DNA of 64,000 nt from Hydractinia symbiolongicarpus (lineage: Eukaryota > Cnidaria > Hydrozoa > Anthoathecata > Hydractiniidae). Shown in pieces: positions 24,887-37,919 of the stretch. The first letter of the stretch is position 1, and each line of letters opens with the position of its first letter. The notes below the pieces were generated by a model. It was not told the DNA's origin, did no database searches, and saw only the letters and a list, made by a program, of their open reading frames with translations. The stretch covers positions 25,419,650 through 25,483,649 of the forward strand of contig NC_079887.1 of NCBI RefSeq assembly GCF_029227915.1, given 5' to 3'. The position numbers and the translations under genes were made by a program.

Positions 24887-27800
24887 AAACTACAAGTCTC
24901 ATTCGTTCTAGTGGTGCAGAAATAATTTGAAAAATCGTTTGGGAAATGAGTTTACTCCCTGGGTACTTTCTTTGTATACTTTTGACTATACGGGCCAAGC
25001 CCGGGATTTACGGGAAATCGTGGGTTTTCGTTTGCCGGCGATTAAACTTCTTTTTATCAGCGTCTCATTAAAAATGAAAACATTTTTGAAAACTACAAGT
25101 CTCATGCGTTTTAGTGGTGAAAAGATAATTTAAAAAATCGTTTTGGAAATGAGTTTACTCACAGGGTACTTTCTTTGTATACATGCGACTATACGGGCCA
25201 AGCCCGGGATTTACGGGAAATCGCGGGTTTTCGTTTGACGGCGATTAAACCACTTTCATTAAGCGTCTCATCAAAAATGAAAACATTTCTAAAAACTACA
25301 AGTCTCATGCGTTTTAGTGGTGAAAAATTAATTTAAAAAATCGTTCGGGAAATGATTTTACTTCCTGGGTACTTTCTTTGTATACTTTTGACTATACAGG
25401 CCGAGTCCGGGATTTACGGGAAATCGCGGGTTTTTGTTTGCCGGCGATTAAACTTCTTTTATTCACCGTCTCATCAAAAATGAAAATATTTTTAAAAACT
25501 ACAAGTCTCATGGGCTTTAGTGGTGAAATAATAATTTAAAAAATCGTTCAGGAAATGAGTTTACTCCCTGGGTACTTTCTTTGTATACTTTTGATTATAC
25601 GGGCCGAGTCCGGGGTTTACGGGAAATGGCTGGTTTTCGTTTGCCGGCGATTAAACTTCTTTTATTCAGCGTCTCATCAAAAATGAAAACATTTTTGAAA
25701 ACTACAAGTCTTATGCGTTTTAGTGGTGAAAAGATAATTTAAAAAATCGTTTTGGAAATGAGTTTACTCACAGGGTACTTTCTCTGTATACATTCGACTA
25801 TACGGGCCAAGCCCGGGATTTACGGGAAATCGCGGGTTTTCGTTTGCCGGCGATTAAACCACTTTCATTAAGCGTCTCATCAAAAATGAAAATATTTCTG
25901 AAAACTACAAGTCTCATGCGTTTTAGTGGTGAAAAAATAATTTAAAAAATCGTTCGGGAAATGAGTTTACTCCCTGGGTACTTTCTTTGTATACTTTTGA
26001 CTATACAGGCCGAGTCCTGGATTTACGGGAAATCGCGGGTTTTCGTTTGCCGGCGATTAAACTTCTTTTATTCACCGTCTCATCAAAAATGAAAACATTT
26101 TTAAAAACTACAAGTCTCATGGGCTTTAGTGGTGAAATAATAATTTAAAAAATCGTTCGGGAAATGCGTTTACTCCCTGGGTACTTTCTTTGTATTCTTT
26201 TGACTATACGGGCCGAGTCTGGGGTTTACGGGAAATGGCGGGTTTTCGTTTGCCGGCGATTAAACTTCTTTTATTCAGCGTCTCATCAAAAATGACAACA
26301 TTTTTGAAAACTACAAGTCTCATGCGTTTTAGTGGTGAAAAGATAATTTAAAAAATCGTTTTTGAAATGATTTTACTCACAGGGTACTTTCTTTGTATAC
26401 ATTCGACTATACGGGCCAAGCCCGGGATTTACGGGAAATCGCGGGTTTTTGTTTGCCGGCGATTAAACCACTTTCATTAAGCGTCTCATCAAAAATGAAA
26501 ATATTTCTGAAAACTACAAGTCTCATGCGTTTTAGTGGTGAAAAAATAATTTAAAAAATCGTTCGGGAAATGAGTTTACTCCCTGGGTATTATTTTTGTA
26601 TACTTTTGACTATACAGGCCGAGTCCGGGATTAACGGGAAATCGCGGGTTTTCGTTTGCCGGCGATTAAACTTCTTTTATTCACCGTCTCATCAAAAATG
26701 AAAACATTTTTAAAAAGTACAAGTCTCATGGGCTTTAGTGGTGAAATAATAATTTAAAAAATCGTTCGGGAAATGAGTTTACTCCCTGGGTACTTTCTTT
26801 GTGTACTTTTGACTATACAGGCCGAGTCCGGGATTTACGGGAAATCGCGGATTTTCGTTTGCCGGCGATTAAACTTCTTTTATTCACCGTCTCATCAAAA
26901 ATGAAAACATTTTTAAAAACTACAAGTCTCATGGGCTTTAGTGGTGAAATAATAATTCAAAAAATCGTTCCGGAAATGAGGTTACGCCTTGGGTACTTTC
27001 TTTGTATACTTTTGACTATACGGGCCGGGTCCGTGGTTTACGGGAAATGGCGGGTTTTCGTTTGCCGGCGATTAAACTTCTTTTATTCAACGTCTCATCA
27101 AAAAGGACAACATTTTTGAAAACTACAAGTCTCATGCGTTTTAGTGGTGAAAAGGTAATTTAAAAAATCGTTTTTGAAATGAATAATTTACTCACAGGGT
27201 ACTTTCTTTGTATACATTCGATTGATTTACGGGAAATCTCGGGTTTTCGTTTGCCAGCGATTAAACCACATTCATTAAGCGTCTCATCAAAAATGAAAAC
27301 ATTTCTGAAAACTACAAGTCTCATACGTTTTAGTGGTGAAAAAATAATTTTAAAAATCGTTCGGGAAATGAGTTTACTCCCTGGGTACTTTCTTTGTATA
27401 CTTTTGACTATACGGGCCGAGTCCGGGATTTACGGGAAATCGCGGGTTTTCGTTTGCCGGCGATTAAAACTCTTTCATTCAGCGTCTCATTAAAAATGAA
27501 AACATTTTTGAAAACTACAAGTCTCATTTGTTCTAGTGGTGCAGAAATAATTTGAAAAATCGTTTGGGAAATGAGTTTACTCCCTGGGTACTTTCTTTGT
27601 ATACTTTTGACTATACGGGCCAAGCCCGGGATTTACGGGAAATCGTGGGTTTTCGTTTGCCGGCGATTAAACTTCTTTTTATCAGCGTCTCATTAAAAAT
27701 GAAAACATTTTTGAAAACTACAAGTCTTATGCGTTTTAGTTGTGAAAAGATAATTTAAAAAATCGTTTTGGAAATGAGTTTACTCACAGGGTACTTTCTT

Positions 27801-29135
27801 TGTATACATTCGACTATACGGGCCAAGCCCGGGATTTACGGTAAATCGCGGGTTTTCGTTTGCCGGCGATTAAACCACTTTCATTAAGCGTCTCATCAAA
27901 AATGAAAACATTTCTGAAAACTACAAGTCTCATGCGTTTTAGTGGTGAAAAAATAATTTAAAAAATCGTTCGGGAAATGAGTTTACTCCCTGGGTACTTT
28001 CTTTGTATACTTTTGACTATACAGGCCGAGTCCGGGATTTACGGGAAATCGCGGGTTTTTGCTTGCCGACGATTAAACTTCTTTTATTCACCGTCTCATC
28101 AAAAATGAAAATATTTTTAAAAACTACAAGTCTCATGGGCTTTAGTGGCGAAATAATAATTTAAAAAATCGTTCGGGAAATGAGTTTAATCCCTGGGTAC
28201 TTTCTTTGTATAATTTTGACTATACGGGCCTAGTCCGGGGTTTACGGGAAATGGCGGGTTTTCGTTTGCCGGCGATTAAACTTCTTTTATTCAGCGTCTC
28301 GTCAAAAATGAAAACATTTTTGAAAACTACAAGTCTCATGCGTTTTAGTGGTAAAAAGATAGTTTGAAAAATCGTTTTGGAAATGAATTTACTCACAGGG
28401 TACTTTCTTTGTATACATACGACTATACGGGCCAAGCCCGGGATTTACGGGAAATCGCGGGTTTTCGTTTGCCGGCGATTAAACCACTTTCATTAAGAGT
28501 CTCATCAAAAATGAAAACATTTCTGAAAACTACAAGTCTCATACGTTTTAGTGGTGAAAAAATAAATTAAAAAATCGTTCGGGAAATGAGTTTACTCCCT
28601 GGGTACTTTCTTTGTATACTTTTGACTATACAGGCCGAGTCCGGGATTTACGGGAAATCGCGGGTTTTCGTTTGCCGGCGATTAAACTTCTTTTATTCAC
28701 CGTCTCATCAAAAATGAAAACATTTTTAAAAACTACAAGTCTCATGGGATTTCGTGGTGAAATAATAATTTAAAAAATCGTTCGGGAAATGAGTTTACTC
28801 CCTGGGTACTTTCTTTGTATACTTTTGACTATATGGGCCGAGTCCGGGGTTTACGGGAAATGGCGGGTTTTCGTTTGCCGGCGATTAAACTTCTTTTATT
28901 CAGCGTCTCATCAAAAATGACAACGTTTTTGAAAACTACAAGTCTCATGCGTTTTAGTGGTAAAAAGATAATTTAAGAAATCGTTTTTGAAATGAATTTA
29001 CTCACAGGGTACTTTCTTTGTATACAGTCGACTATACAGGCCAAGCCCGGGATTTACGGGAAATTTCGGGTTTTCGTTTGCCGGCGATTAAACCACATTC
29101 ATTAAGCGTCTCATCAAAAATGAAAACATTTCTAA
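24887..29135 (+). repeat. 4,249-bp tandem duplication, right copy
   Basis: It matches the left copy except for scattered substitutions and one stretch near 26,369-26,977. There it instead resembles units near 19,090-20,104 (TGGGTATTATTTTTG, GTGTACTTTTGAC). That patch suggests later conversion or a larger, older duplication with offset about 6,874. Confidence 0.75.
27181..27369 (+). repeat. 189-bp monomer (third copy)
   Basis: Same variant, 4,249 bp from the second copy (21 monomers minus 14 bp). It marks the second copy of the 4,249-bp tandem duplication. Confidence 0.9.
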
Positions 29136-30617
29136 AAACTACAAGTCTCATTCGTTCTAGTGGTCCAGAAATAATTTGAAAAATCGTTCGGGAAATCAGT
29201 TTACTCCCTGGGTACTTTCTTTAGATACATTCAACTATACGGGCCAAGCCCGGGATTTACGGGAAATCGCGGGTTTTCGTTTGCCGGCGATTAAAATTCT
29301 TCTATTCAGCGTCTCATCAAAAATGAAAACACTTTTGAAAACCACAAGTCTCATGCGTTTTAGTGGTGACAAAATAATTTAAAAAATCGTTTGGGAAATG
29401 AGTTTACTCCCTGGGTACTTTCTTTGTATAATTTTGACTATACGGGCCTAGTCCGGGGTTTACGGGAAATGGCGGGTTTTCGTTTGCCGGCGATTAAACT
29501 TCTTTTATTCAGCGTCTCATCAAAAATGAAAACATTTTTGAAAACTACAAGTCTCATGCGTTTTAGTGGTAAAAAGATAATTTAAAAAATCGTTTTGGAA
29601 ATGAATTTACTCACAGGGTACTTTCTTTGTATACATACGACTATACGGGCCAAGCCCGGGATTTACGGGAAATCGCGGGTTTTCGTTTGCCGGCGATTAA
29701 ACCACTTTCATTAAGAGTCTCATCAAAAATGAAAACATTTCTGAAAACTACAAGTCTCATACGTTTTAGTGGTGAAAAAATAAATTAAAAAATCGTTCGG
29801 GAAATGAGTTTACTCCCTGGGTACTTTCTTTGTATACTTTTGACTATAAAGGCCGAGTCTGGGATTTACGGGAAATCGCGGGTTTTCGTTTGCCGGCGAT
29901 TAAACTTCTTTTATTCACCGTCTCATCAAAAATGAAAACATTTTTAAAAACTACAAGTCTCATGGGCTTTCGTGGTGAAATAATAATTTAAAAAATCGTT
30001 CGGGAAATGAGTTTACTCCCTGGGTACTTTCTTTGTATACTTTTGACTATACGGGCCGAGTCCGGGGTTTACGGGAAATGGCGGGTTTTCGTTTGCCGGC
30101 GATTAAACTTCTTTTATTCAGCGTCTCATCAAAAATGACAACGTTTTTGAAAACTACAAGTCTCATGCGTTTTAGTGGTAAAAAGATAAGTTAAGAAATC
30201 GTTTTTGAAATGAATTTACTCACAGGGTACTTTCTTTGTATACAGTCGACTATACAGGCCAAGCCCGGGATTTACGGGAAATTTCGGGTTTTCGTTTGCC
30301 GGCGATTAAACCACATTCATTAAGCGTCTCATCAAAAATGAAAATATTTCTAAAAACTACAAGTCTCATTCGTTCTAGTGGTCCAGAAATAATTTGAAAA
30401 ATCGTTCGGGAAATCAGTTTACTCCCTGGGTACTTTCTTTAGATACATTCAACTATACGGGCCAAGCCCGGGATTTACGGAAAATCGCGGGTTTTCGTTT
30501 GCCGGCGATTAAAATTCTTCTATTCAGCGTCTCATCAAAAATGAAAACACTTTTGAAAACCACAAGTCTCATGCGTTTTAGTGGTGACAAAATAATTTAA
30601 AAAATCGTTTGGGAAAT
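28182..30617 (+). repeat. Region IV start: 1,218-bp six-monomer tandem duplication
   Basis: Units 28,182, 28,385, 28,588, 28,791, 28,994 and 29,197 recur at 29,400, 29,603, 29,806, 30,009, 30,212 and 30,415. The diagnostic order is TATAATTTTGAC, CATACGAC, CTTTTGAC with CTATACAGG or CTATAAAGG, CTTTTGAC with GGGGTTT, CAGTCGAC, and TTAGATACATTCAAC. The last class is new at 29,197 and is common from there on. Confidence 0.85.
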
Positions 30618-31629
30618 GAGTTTACTCCCTGGGTACTTTCTTTGTATACTTTTGACTATACGGGCCAAGCCCGGGATTTACGGGAAATCGTGGGTTTTTG
30701 TTTGCCGGCGATTAAACTTCTTTTATTCAGCGTCTCATCAAAAATGAAAACATTTTTGAAAACTACAAGTCTTATGCGTTTTAGTGGTGAAAAAAAAATT
30801 TAAAAAATCGTTCTGGAAATGAGTTTACTCACAGGGTACTTTCTTTGTATACATTCGACTAAACGGGCCAAGCCCGTGATTTACGGGAAATCGCGGATTT
30901 TCATTTGCCGGCGATTAAACCCCTTTCATTAAGCGTCTCATCAAAAATGAAAACATTTTTGAAAACTACAAGTCTTATGCGTTTTAGTGGTGAAAAAAAA
31001 ATTTAAAAAATCGTTCTGGAAATGAGTTTACTCACAGGGTACTTTCTTTGTATAATTTTGACTATACGGGCCTAGTCCGGGGTTTACGGGAAATGGCGGG
31101 TTTTCGTTTGCCGGCGATTAAACTTCTTTTATTCAGCGTCTCATCAAAAATGAAAACACTTTTGAAAACCACAAGTCTCATGCGTTTTAGTGGTGACAAA
31201 ATAATTTCAAAAATCGTTTGGGAAATGAGTTTACTCCCTGGGTACTTTCTTTAGATACATTCAACTATACGGGCCAAGCCCGGGATTTACGGGAAATCGC
31301 GGGTTTTCGTTTGCCGGCGATTAAAATTCTTCTATTCAGCGTCTCATCAAAAATGAAAACACTTTTGAAAACCACAAGTCTCATGCGTTTTAGTGGTGAC
31401 AAAATAATTTAAAAAATCGTTTGGGAAATGAGTTTACTCCCTGGGTTCTTTCTTTGTATAATTTTGACTATACGGGCCTAGTCCAGGGTTTACGGGAAAT
31501 GGCGGGTTTTCGTTTGCCGGCGATTAAACTTCTTTTATTCAGCGTCTCATCAAAAATGAAAACATTTTTGAGAACTACAAGTCTCATGCGTTTTAGTGGT
31601 AAAAAGATAATTTAAAAAATCGTTTTGGA
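30209..31629 (+). repeat. 1,421-bp tandem duplication, left copy
   Basis: Exactly seven monomers. Shared private variants with the right copy include GGATTTACGGAAAATCG (30,480 and 31,901), GGGTTCTTTCTTT (31,444 and 32,865) and TAGTCCAGGG (31,480 and 32,901). I saw no difference between the copies over their compared length. Confidence 0.88.
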
Positions 31630-33050
31630 AATGAATTTACTCACAGGGTACTTTCTTTGTATACAGTCGACTATACAGGCCAAGCCCGGGATTTACGGGA
31701 AATTTCGGGTTTTCGTTTGCCGGCGATTAAACCACATTCATTAAGCGTCTCATCAAAAATGAAAATATTTCTAAAAACTACAAGTCTCATTCGTTCTAGT
31801 GGTCCAGAAATAATTTGAAAAATCGTTCGGGAAATCAGTTTACTCCCTGGGTACTTTCTTTAGATACATTCAACTATACGGGCCAAGCCCGGGATTTACG
31901 GAAAATCGCGGGTTTTCGTTTGCCGGCGATTAAAATTCTTCTATTCAGCGTCTCATCAAAAATGAAAACACTTTTGAAAACCACAAGTCTCATGCGTTTT
32001 AGTGGTGACAAAATAATTTAAAAAATCGTTTGGGAAATGAGTTTACTCCCTGGGTACTTTCTTTGTATACTTTTGACTATACGGGCCAAGCCCGGGATTT
32101 ACGGGAAATCGTGGGTTTTTGTTTGCCGGCGATTAAACTTCTTTTATTCAGCGTCTCATCAAAAATGAAAACATTTTTGAAAACTACAAGTCTTATGCGT
32201 TTTAGTGGTGAAAAAAAAATTTAAAAAATCGTTCTGGAAATGAGTTTACTCACAGGGTACTTTCTTTGTATACATTCGACTAAACGGGCCAAGCCCGTGA
32301 TTTACGGGAAATCGCGGATTTTCATTTGCCGGCGATTAAACCCCTTTCATTAAGCGTCTCATCAAAAATGAAAACATTTTTGAAAACTACAAGTCTTATG
32401 CGTTTTAGTGGTGAAAAAAAAATTTAAAAAATCGTTCTGGAAATGAGTTTACTCACAGGGTACTTTCTTTGTATAATTTTGACTATACGGGCCTAGTCCG
32501 GGGTTTACGGGAAATGGCGGGTTTTCGTTTGCCGGCGATTAAACTTCTTTTATTCAGCGTCTCATCAAAAATGAAAACACTTTTGAAAACCACAAGTCTC
32601 ATGCGTTTTAGTGGTGACAAAATAATTTCAAAAATCGTTTGGGAAATGAGTTTACTCCCTGGGTACTTTCTTTAGATACATTCAACTATACGGGCCAAGC
32701 CCGGGATTTACGGGAAATCGCGGGTTTTCGTTTGCCGGCGATTAAAATTCTTCTATTCAGCGTCTCATCAAAAATGAAAACACTTTTGAAAACCACAAGT
32801 CTCATGCGTTTTAGTGGTGACAAAATAATTTAAAAAATCGTTTGGGAAATGAGTTTACTCCCTGGGTTCTTTCTTTGTATAATTTTGACTATACGGGCCT
32901 AGTCCAGGGTTTACGGGAAATGGCGGGTTTTCGTTTGCCGGCGATTAAACTTCTTTTATTCAGCGTCTCATCAAAAATGAAAACATTTTTGAGAACTACA
33001 AGTCTCATGCGTTTTAGTGGTAAAAAGATAATTTAAAAAATCGTTTTGGA
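31630..33050 (+). repeat. 1,421-bp tandem duplication, right copy
   Basis: It follows the left copy directly. Upstream the copies part at GTTTTTGAAATG versus GTTTTGGAAATG. Downstream they part where 31,660 reads ACAGTCGAC and 33,081 reads ACATACGAC. Near-identity points to a recent event. Confidence 0.88.
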
Positions 33051-34068
33051 AATGAATTTACTCACAGGGTACTTTCTTTGTATACATACGACTATACGGG
33101 CCAAGCCCGGGATTTACGGGAAATCGCGGGTTTTCGTTTGCCGGCGATTAAACCACTTTCATTAAGAGTCTCATCAAAAATGAAAACATTTCTGAAAACT
33201 ACAAGTCTCATACGTTTTAGTGGTGAAAAAATAAATTAAAAAATCGTTCGGGAAATGAGTTTACTCCCTGGGTACTTTCTTTGTATACTTTTGACTATAC
33301 ACGCCGAGTCTGGGATTTACGGGAAATCGCGGGTTTTCGTTTGCCGGCGATTAAACTTCTTTTATTCACCGTCTCATCAAAAATGAAAACATTTTTGAAA
33401 ACTACAAGTCTTATGCGTTTTAGTGGTGAAAAAAAAATTTAAAAAATCGTTCTGGAAATGAGTTTACTCACAGGGTACTTTCTTTGTATACATTCGACTA
33501 AACGGGCCAAGCCCGTGATTTACGGGAAATCGCGGATTTTCATTTGCCGGCGATTAAACCCCTTTCATTAAGCGTCTCATCAAAAATGAAAACATTTTTG
33601 AAAACTACAAGTCTTATGCGTTTTAGTGGTGAAAAAAAAATTTAAAAAATCGTTCTGGAAATGAGTTTACTCACAGGGTACTTTCTTTGTATACATTCGA
33701 CTAAACGGGCCAAGCCCGTGATTTACGGGAAATCGCGGATTTTCATTTGCCGGCGATTAAACCCCTTTCATTAAGCGTCTCATCAAAAATGAAAACATTT
33801 TTGAAAACTACAAGTCTTATGCGTTTTAGTGGTGAAAAAATAATTTAAAAATTCGTTCTGGAAATGAGTTTACTCACAGGGTACTTTCTTTGTATACATT
33901 CAAATAAACGGGCCAAGCCCGTGATTTACGGGAAATCGCGGATTTTCATTTGCCGGCGATTAAACCCCTTTCATTAAGCGTCTCATCAAAAATGAAAACA
34001 TTTTTGAAAACTACAAGTCTCATGCGTTCTAGTGGAGAAAAAATAATTTAAAAAATCGTTGGGGAAAT

Positions 34069-34269
34069 GAGTACTCCCTGGGTACTTTCTTTGTATACAT
34101 TCGACTATACGGGCCAAGCCCGGGATTTACGGGAAATCGCGGGTTTTCGTTTGTCGGCGATTAAGCCCCTTTCATTAAGCGTCTCATTAAAAATGAAAAC
34201 ATTTTTGAAAACTACAAGTCTTATGCGTTTTAGTGGTGAAAAAATAATTTAAAAAATCGTTCTGGAAAT
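34069..34269 (+). repeat. 201-bp monomer with GAGTACTCC (first of three)
   Basis: Two T are lost at the start of the unit (GAGTACTCC instead of GAGTTTACTCC), creating the palindrome AGTACT. The same variant occurs at 37,112-37,312 and 37,516-37,716, each after a GTTGGGGAAAT tail. Confidence 0.9.
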
Positions 34270-34472
34270 GAGTTTACTCACAGGGTACTTTCTTTGTATA
34301 CTTTTGACTATACGGGCCGAGTCCGGGATTTACGGGAAATCGCGGGTTTTCGTTTGCTGGCGATTAAACTTCTTTTATCCAGCGTCTCATCAAAAATGAA
34401 AACATTTTTGAAAACTACAAGTCTCATGCGTTTTAGTGGTGAAAAGATAATTTAAAAAATCGTTTTGGAAAT

Positions 34473-35487
34473 GAATTTACTCACAGGGTACTTTCTTTGT
34501 ATACATACGACTATACGGGCCAAGCCCGGGATTTACAGGAAATCGCGGGTTTTCGTTTGCCGGCGATTAAACCACTTTCATTAAGAGTGTCATCAAAAAT
34601 GAAAACATTTCTGAAAACTACAAGTCTCATACGTTTTAGTGGTGGAAAAATAAATTAAAAAATCGTTCGGGAAATGAGTTTACTCCCTGGGTACTTTCTT
34701 TGTATACTTTTGACTATACAGGCCGAGTCCGAGATTTACGGGAAATCGCGGGTTTTCGTTTGCCGGCGATTAAACTTCTTTTATTCACCGTCTCATCAAA
34801 AATGAAAACATTTTTAAAAACTACAAGTCTCATGGGCTTTCGTGGTGAAATAACAATTTAAAAAATCGTTCGGGAAATGAGTTTTCCCCCTGGGTACTTT
34901 CTTTGTATACTTTTGACTATACGGGCCGAGTCCGGGGTTTACGGGAAATGGCGGGTTTTCGTTTGCCGGCGATTAAACTTCTTTTATTCAGCGTCTCATC
35001 AAAAATGACAACGTTTTTGAAAACTACAAGTCTCATGCGTTTTAGTGATAAAAAGATAATTTAAGAAATCGTTTTTGAAATGAATTTACTCACAGGGTAC
35101 TTTCTTTGTATACAGTCGACTATACTGGCCAAGCCCGGGATTTACGGGAAATTTCGGGTTTTCGTTTGCCGGCGATTAAACCACATTCATTAAGCGTCTC
35201 ATCAAAAATGAAAACATTTCTAAAAACTACAAGTCTCATTCGTTCTAGTGGTCCAGAAATAATTTGAAAAATCGTTCGGGAAATCAGTTTACTCCCTGGG
35301 TACTTTCTTTAGATACATTCAACTATACGGGCCAAGCCCGGGATTTACGGGAAATCGCGGGTTTTCGTTTGCCGGCGATTAAAATTCTTCTATTCAGCGT
35401 CTCATCAAAAATGAAAACACTTTTGAAAACCACAAGTCTCATGCGTTTTAGTGGTGACAAAATAATTTAAAAAATCGTTTGGGAAAT
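34473..35487 (+). repeat. Five-monomer cassette (1,015 bp), full copy
   Basis: Unit order: CATACGAC at 34,473; CTTTTGACTATACAGG at 34,676; CTTTTGAC with GGGGTTT at 34,879; CAGTCGAC at 35,082; TTAGATACATTCAAC at 35,285. The same order occurs at 28,385-29,399 and 29,603-30,617 and below. Separate insertion into different monomer runs is not required: amplification and exchange of blocks would give the same picture. Confidence 0.82.
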
Positions 35488-37111
35488 GAGTTTACTCCCT
35501 GGGTACTTTCTTTGTATACTTTTGACTATACGGGCCAAGCCCAGGATTTACGGGAAATCGTGGGTTTTCGTTTGCCGGCGATTAAACTTCTTTTATTCAG
35601 CGTCTCAGCAAAAATGAAAACATTTTTGAAAACTACAAGTCTTATGCGTTTTAGTGGTGAAAAAAAAATTTAAAAAATCGTTCTGGAAATGAGTTTACTC
35701 ACAGGGTACTTTCTTTGTATACATTCGACTAAACGGGCCAAGCCCGTGACTTACGGGAAATCGCGGATTTTCATTTGCCGGCGATTAAACTCCTTTCATT
35801 AGGCGTCTCATAAAAAATGAAAACATTTTTGAAAACTACAAGTCTTATGCGTTTTAGTGGTGAAAAAAAAATTTAAAAAATCGTTCTGGAAATGAGTTTA
35901 CTCACAGGGTACTTTCTTTGTATACATTCGACTAAACGGGCCAAGCCCGTGACTTACGGGAAATCGCGGATTTTCATTTGCCGGCGATTAAACCCCTTTC
36001 ATTAGGCCTCTCATCAAAAATGAAAACATTTTTGAAAACTACAAGTCTTATGCGTTTTAGTGGTGAAAAAATAATTTAAAAAATCGTTCTGGAAATGAGT
36101 TTACTCACAGGGTACTTTCTTTGTATACATTCGACTAAACGGGCCAAGCCCGTGATGTACGGGAAATCGCGGATTTTCATTTGCCGGCGATTAAACCCCT
36201 TTCATTAGGCGTCTCATCAAAAATGAAAACATTTTTGAAAACTGCAAGTCTTATGCGTTTTAGTGGTGAAAAAATAATTTAAAAAATCGTTCTGGAAATG
36301 AGTTTACTCCCTGGGTACTTTCTTTGTATACTTTTGACTATACGGGCCAAGCCCAGGATTTACAGGAAATCGTGGGTTTTCGTTTGCCGGCGATTAAACT
36401 TCTTTTATTCAGCGTCTCATCAAAAATGAAAACATTTTTGAAAACTACAAGTCTTATGCGTTTTAGTGGTGAAAAAAAAATTTAAAAAATCGTTCTGGAA
36501 ATGAGTTTACTCACAGGGTACTTTCTTTGTATACATTCGACTAAACGGGCCAAGCCCGTGATTTACGGGAAATCGCGGATTTTCATTTGCCGGCGATTAA
36601 ACCCCTTTCATTAAGCGTCTCATCAAAAATGAAAACATTTTTGAAAACTATAAGTCTTATGCGTTTTAGTGGTGAAAAAAAAATTTAAAAAATCGTTCTG
36701 GAAATGAGTTTACTCACAGGGTACTTTCTTTGTATACATTCGACTAAACGGGCCAAGCCCGTGATTTACGGGAAATCGCGGATTTTCATTTGCCGGCGAT
36801 TAAACCCCTTTCATTAAGCGTCTCATCAAAAATGAAAACATTTTTGAAAACTACAAGTCTCATGCGTTTTAGTGGTGAAAAAATAATTTAAAAAATCGTT
36901 CTGGAAATGAGTTTACTCACAGGGTACTTTCTTTGTATACATTCAAATAAACGGGCCAAGCCCGTGATTTACGGGAAATCGCGGATTTTCATTTGCCGGC
37001 GATTAAACCCCTTTCATTAAGCGTCTCATCAAAAATGAAAACATTTTTGAAAACTACAAGTCTCATGCGTTCTAGTGGAGAAAAAATAATTTAAAAAATC
37101 GTTGGGGAAAT

Positions 37112-37716
37112 GAGTACTCCCTGGGTACTTTCTTTGTATACATTCGACTATACGGGCCAAGCCCGGGATTTACGGGAAATCGCGGGTTTTCGTTTGTCGG
37201 TGATTAAGCCCCTTTCATTAAGCGTCTCATTAAAAATGAAAACATTTTTGAAAACTACAAGTCTTATGCGTTTTAGTGGTGAAAAAATAATTTAAAAAAT
37301 CGTTCTGGAAATGAGTTTACTCACAGGGTACTTTCTTTGTATACTTTTGACTATACCGGCCGAGTCCTGGGTTTACGGGAAATGGCGGGTTTTCGTTTGC
37401 CGGCGATTAAACTCCTTTTATTCAGCGTCTCAGCAAAAATGAAAACATTTTTGAAAACTACAAGTCTCATGCGTTCTAGTGGAGAAAAAATAATTTAAAA
37501 AATCGTTGGGGAAATGAGTACTCCCTGGGTACTTTCTTTGTATACATTCGACTATACGGGCCAAGCCCGGGATTTACGGGAAATCGCGGGTTTTCGTTTG
37601 TCGGTGATTAAGCCCCTTTCATTAAGCGTCTCATTAAAAATGAAAACATTTTTGAAAACTACAAGTCTTATGCGTTTTAGTGGTGAAAAAATAATTTAAA
37701 AAATCGTTCTGGAAAT
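37112..37716 (+). repeat. Two further GAGTACTCC monomers with one unit between
   Basis: The 201-bp units start at 37,112 and 37,516 with a single 203-bp unit at 37,313 between them. That gives a 404-bp local repeat. Confidence 0.85.
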
Positions 37717-37919
37717 GAGTTTACTCACAGGGTACTTTCTTTGTATACTTTTGACTAAACGGGCCGAGTCCGGGATTTACGGGAAATCGCGGGTTTTCGT
37801 TTGCTGGCGATTAAACTTCTTTTATCCAGCGTCTCATCAAAAATGAAAACATTTTTGAAAACTACAAGTCTCATGCGTTTTAGTGGTGAAAAGATAATTT
37901 AAAAAATCGTTTTGGAAAT

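Larger units (their letters stand above)
16451..29196. repeat. Region III: three-monomer (609-bp) A/B/C higher-order pattern
   Basis: Unit A has CTATACAGGCCGAG, TTCACCGTC and CATGGGCTTT with GAAATAATAA. Unit B has GTATTCTTTTGAC, GGGGTTTACGGGAAATGG and often GACAACATT. Unit C has CACAGGG, CATTCGAC and CCACTTTC. C units fall at 17,059, 17,668, 18,481, 19,090, 19,698 and 20,307. Most intervals are near 609 bp, with exceptions where a monomer was gained or lost. The order is A-B-C through much of the region and is locally scrambled by chimeric units. Confidence 0.8.
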
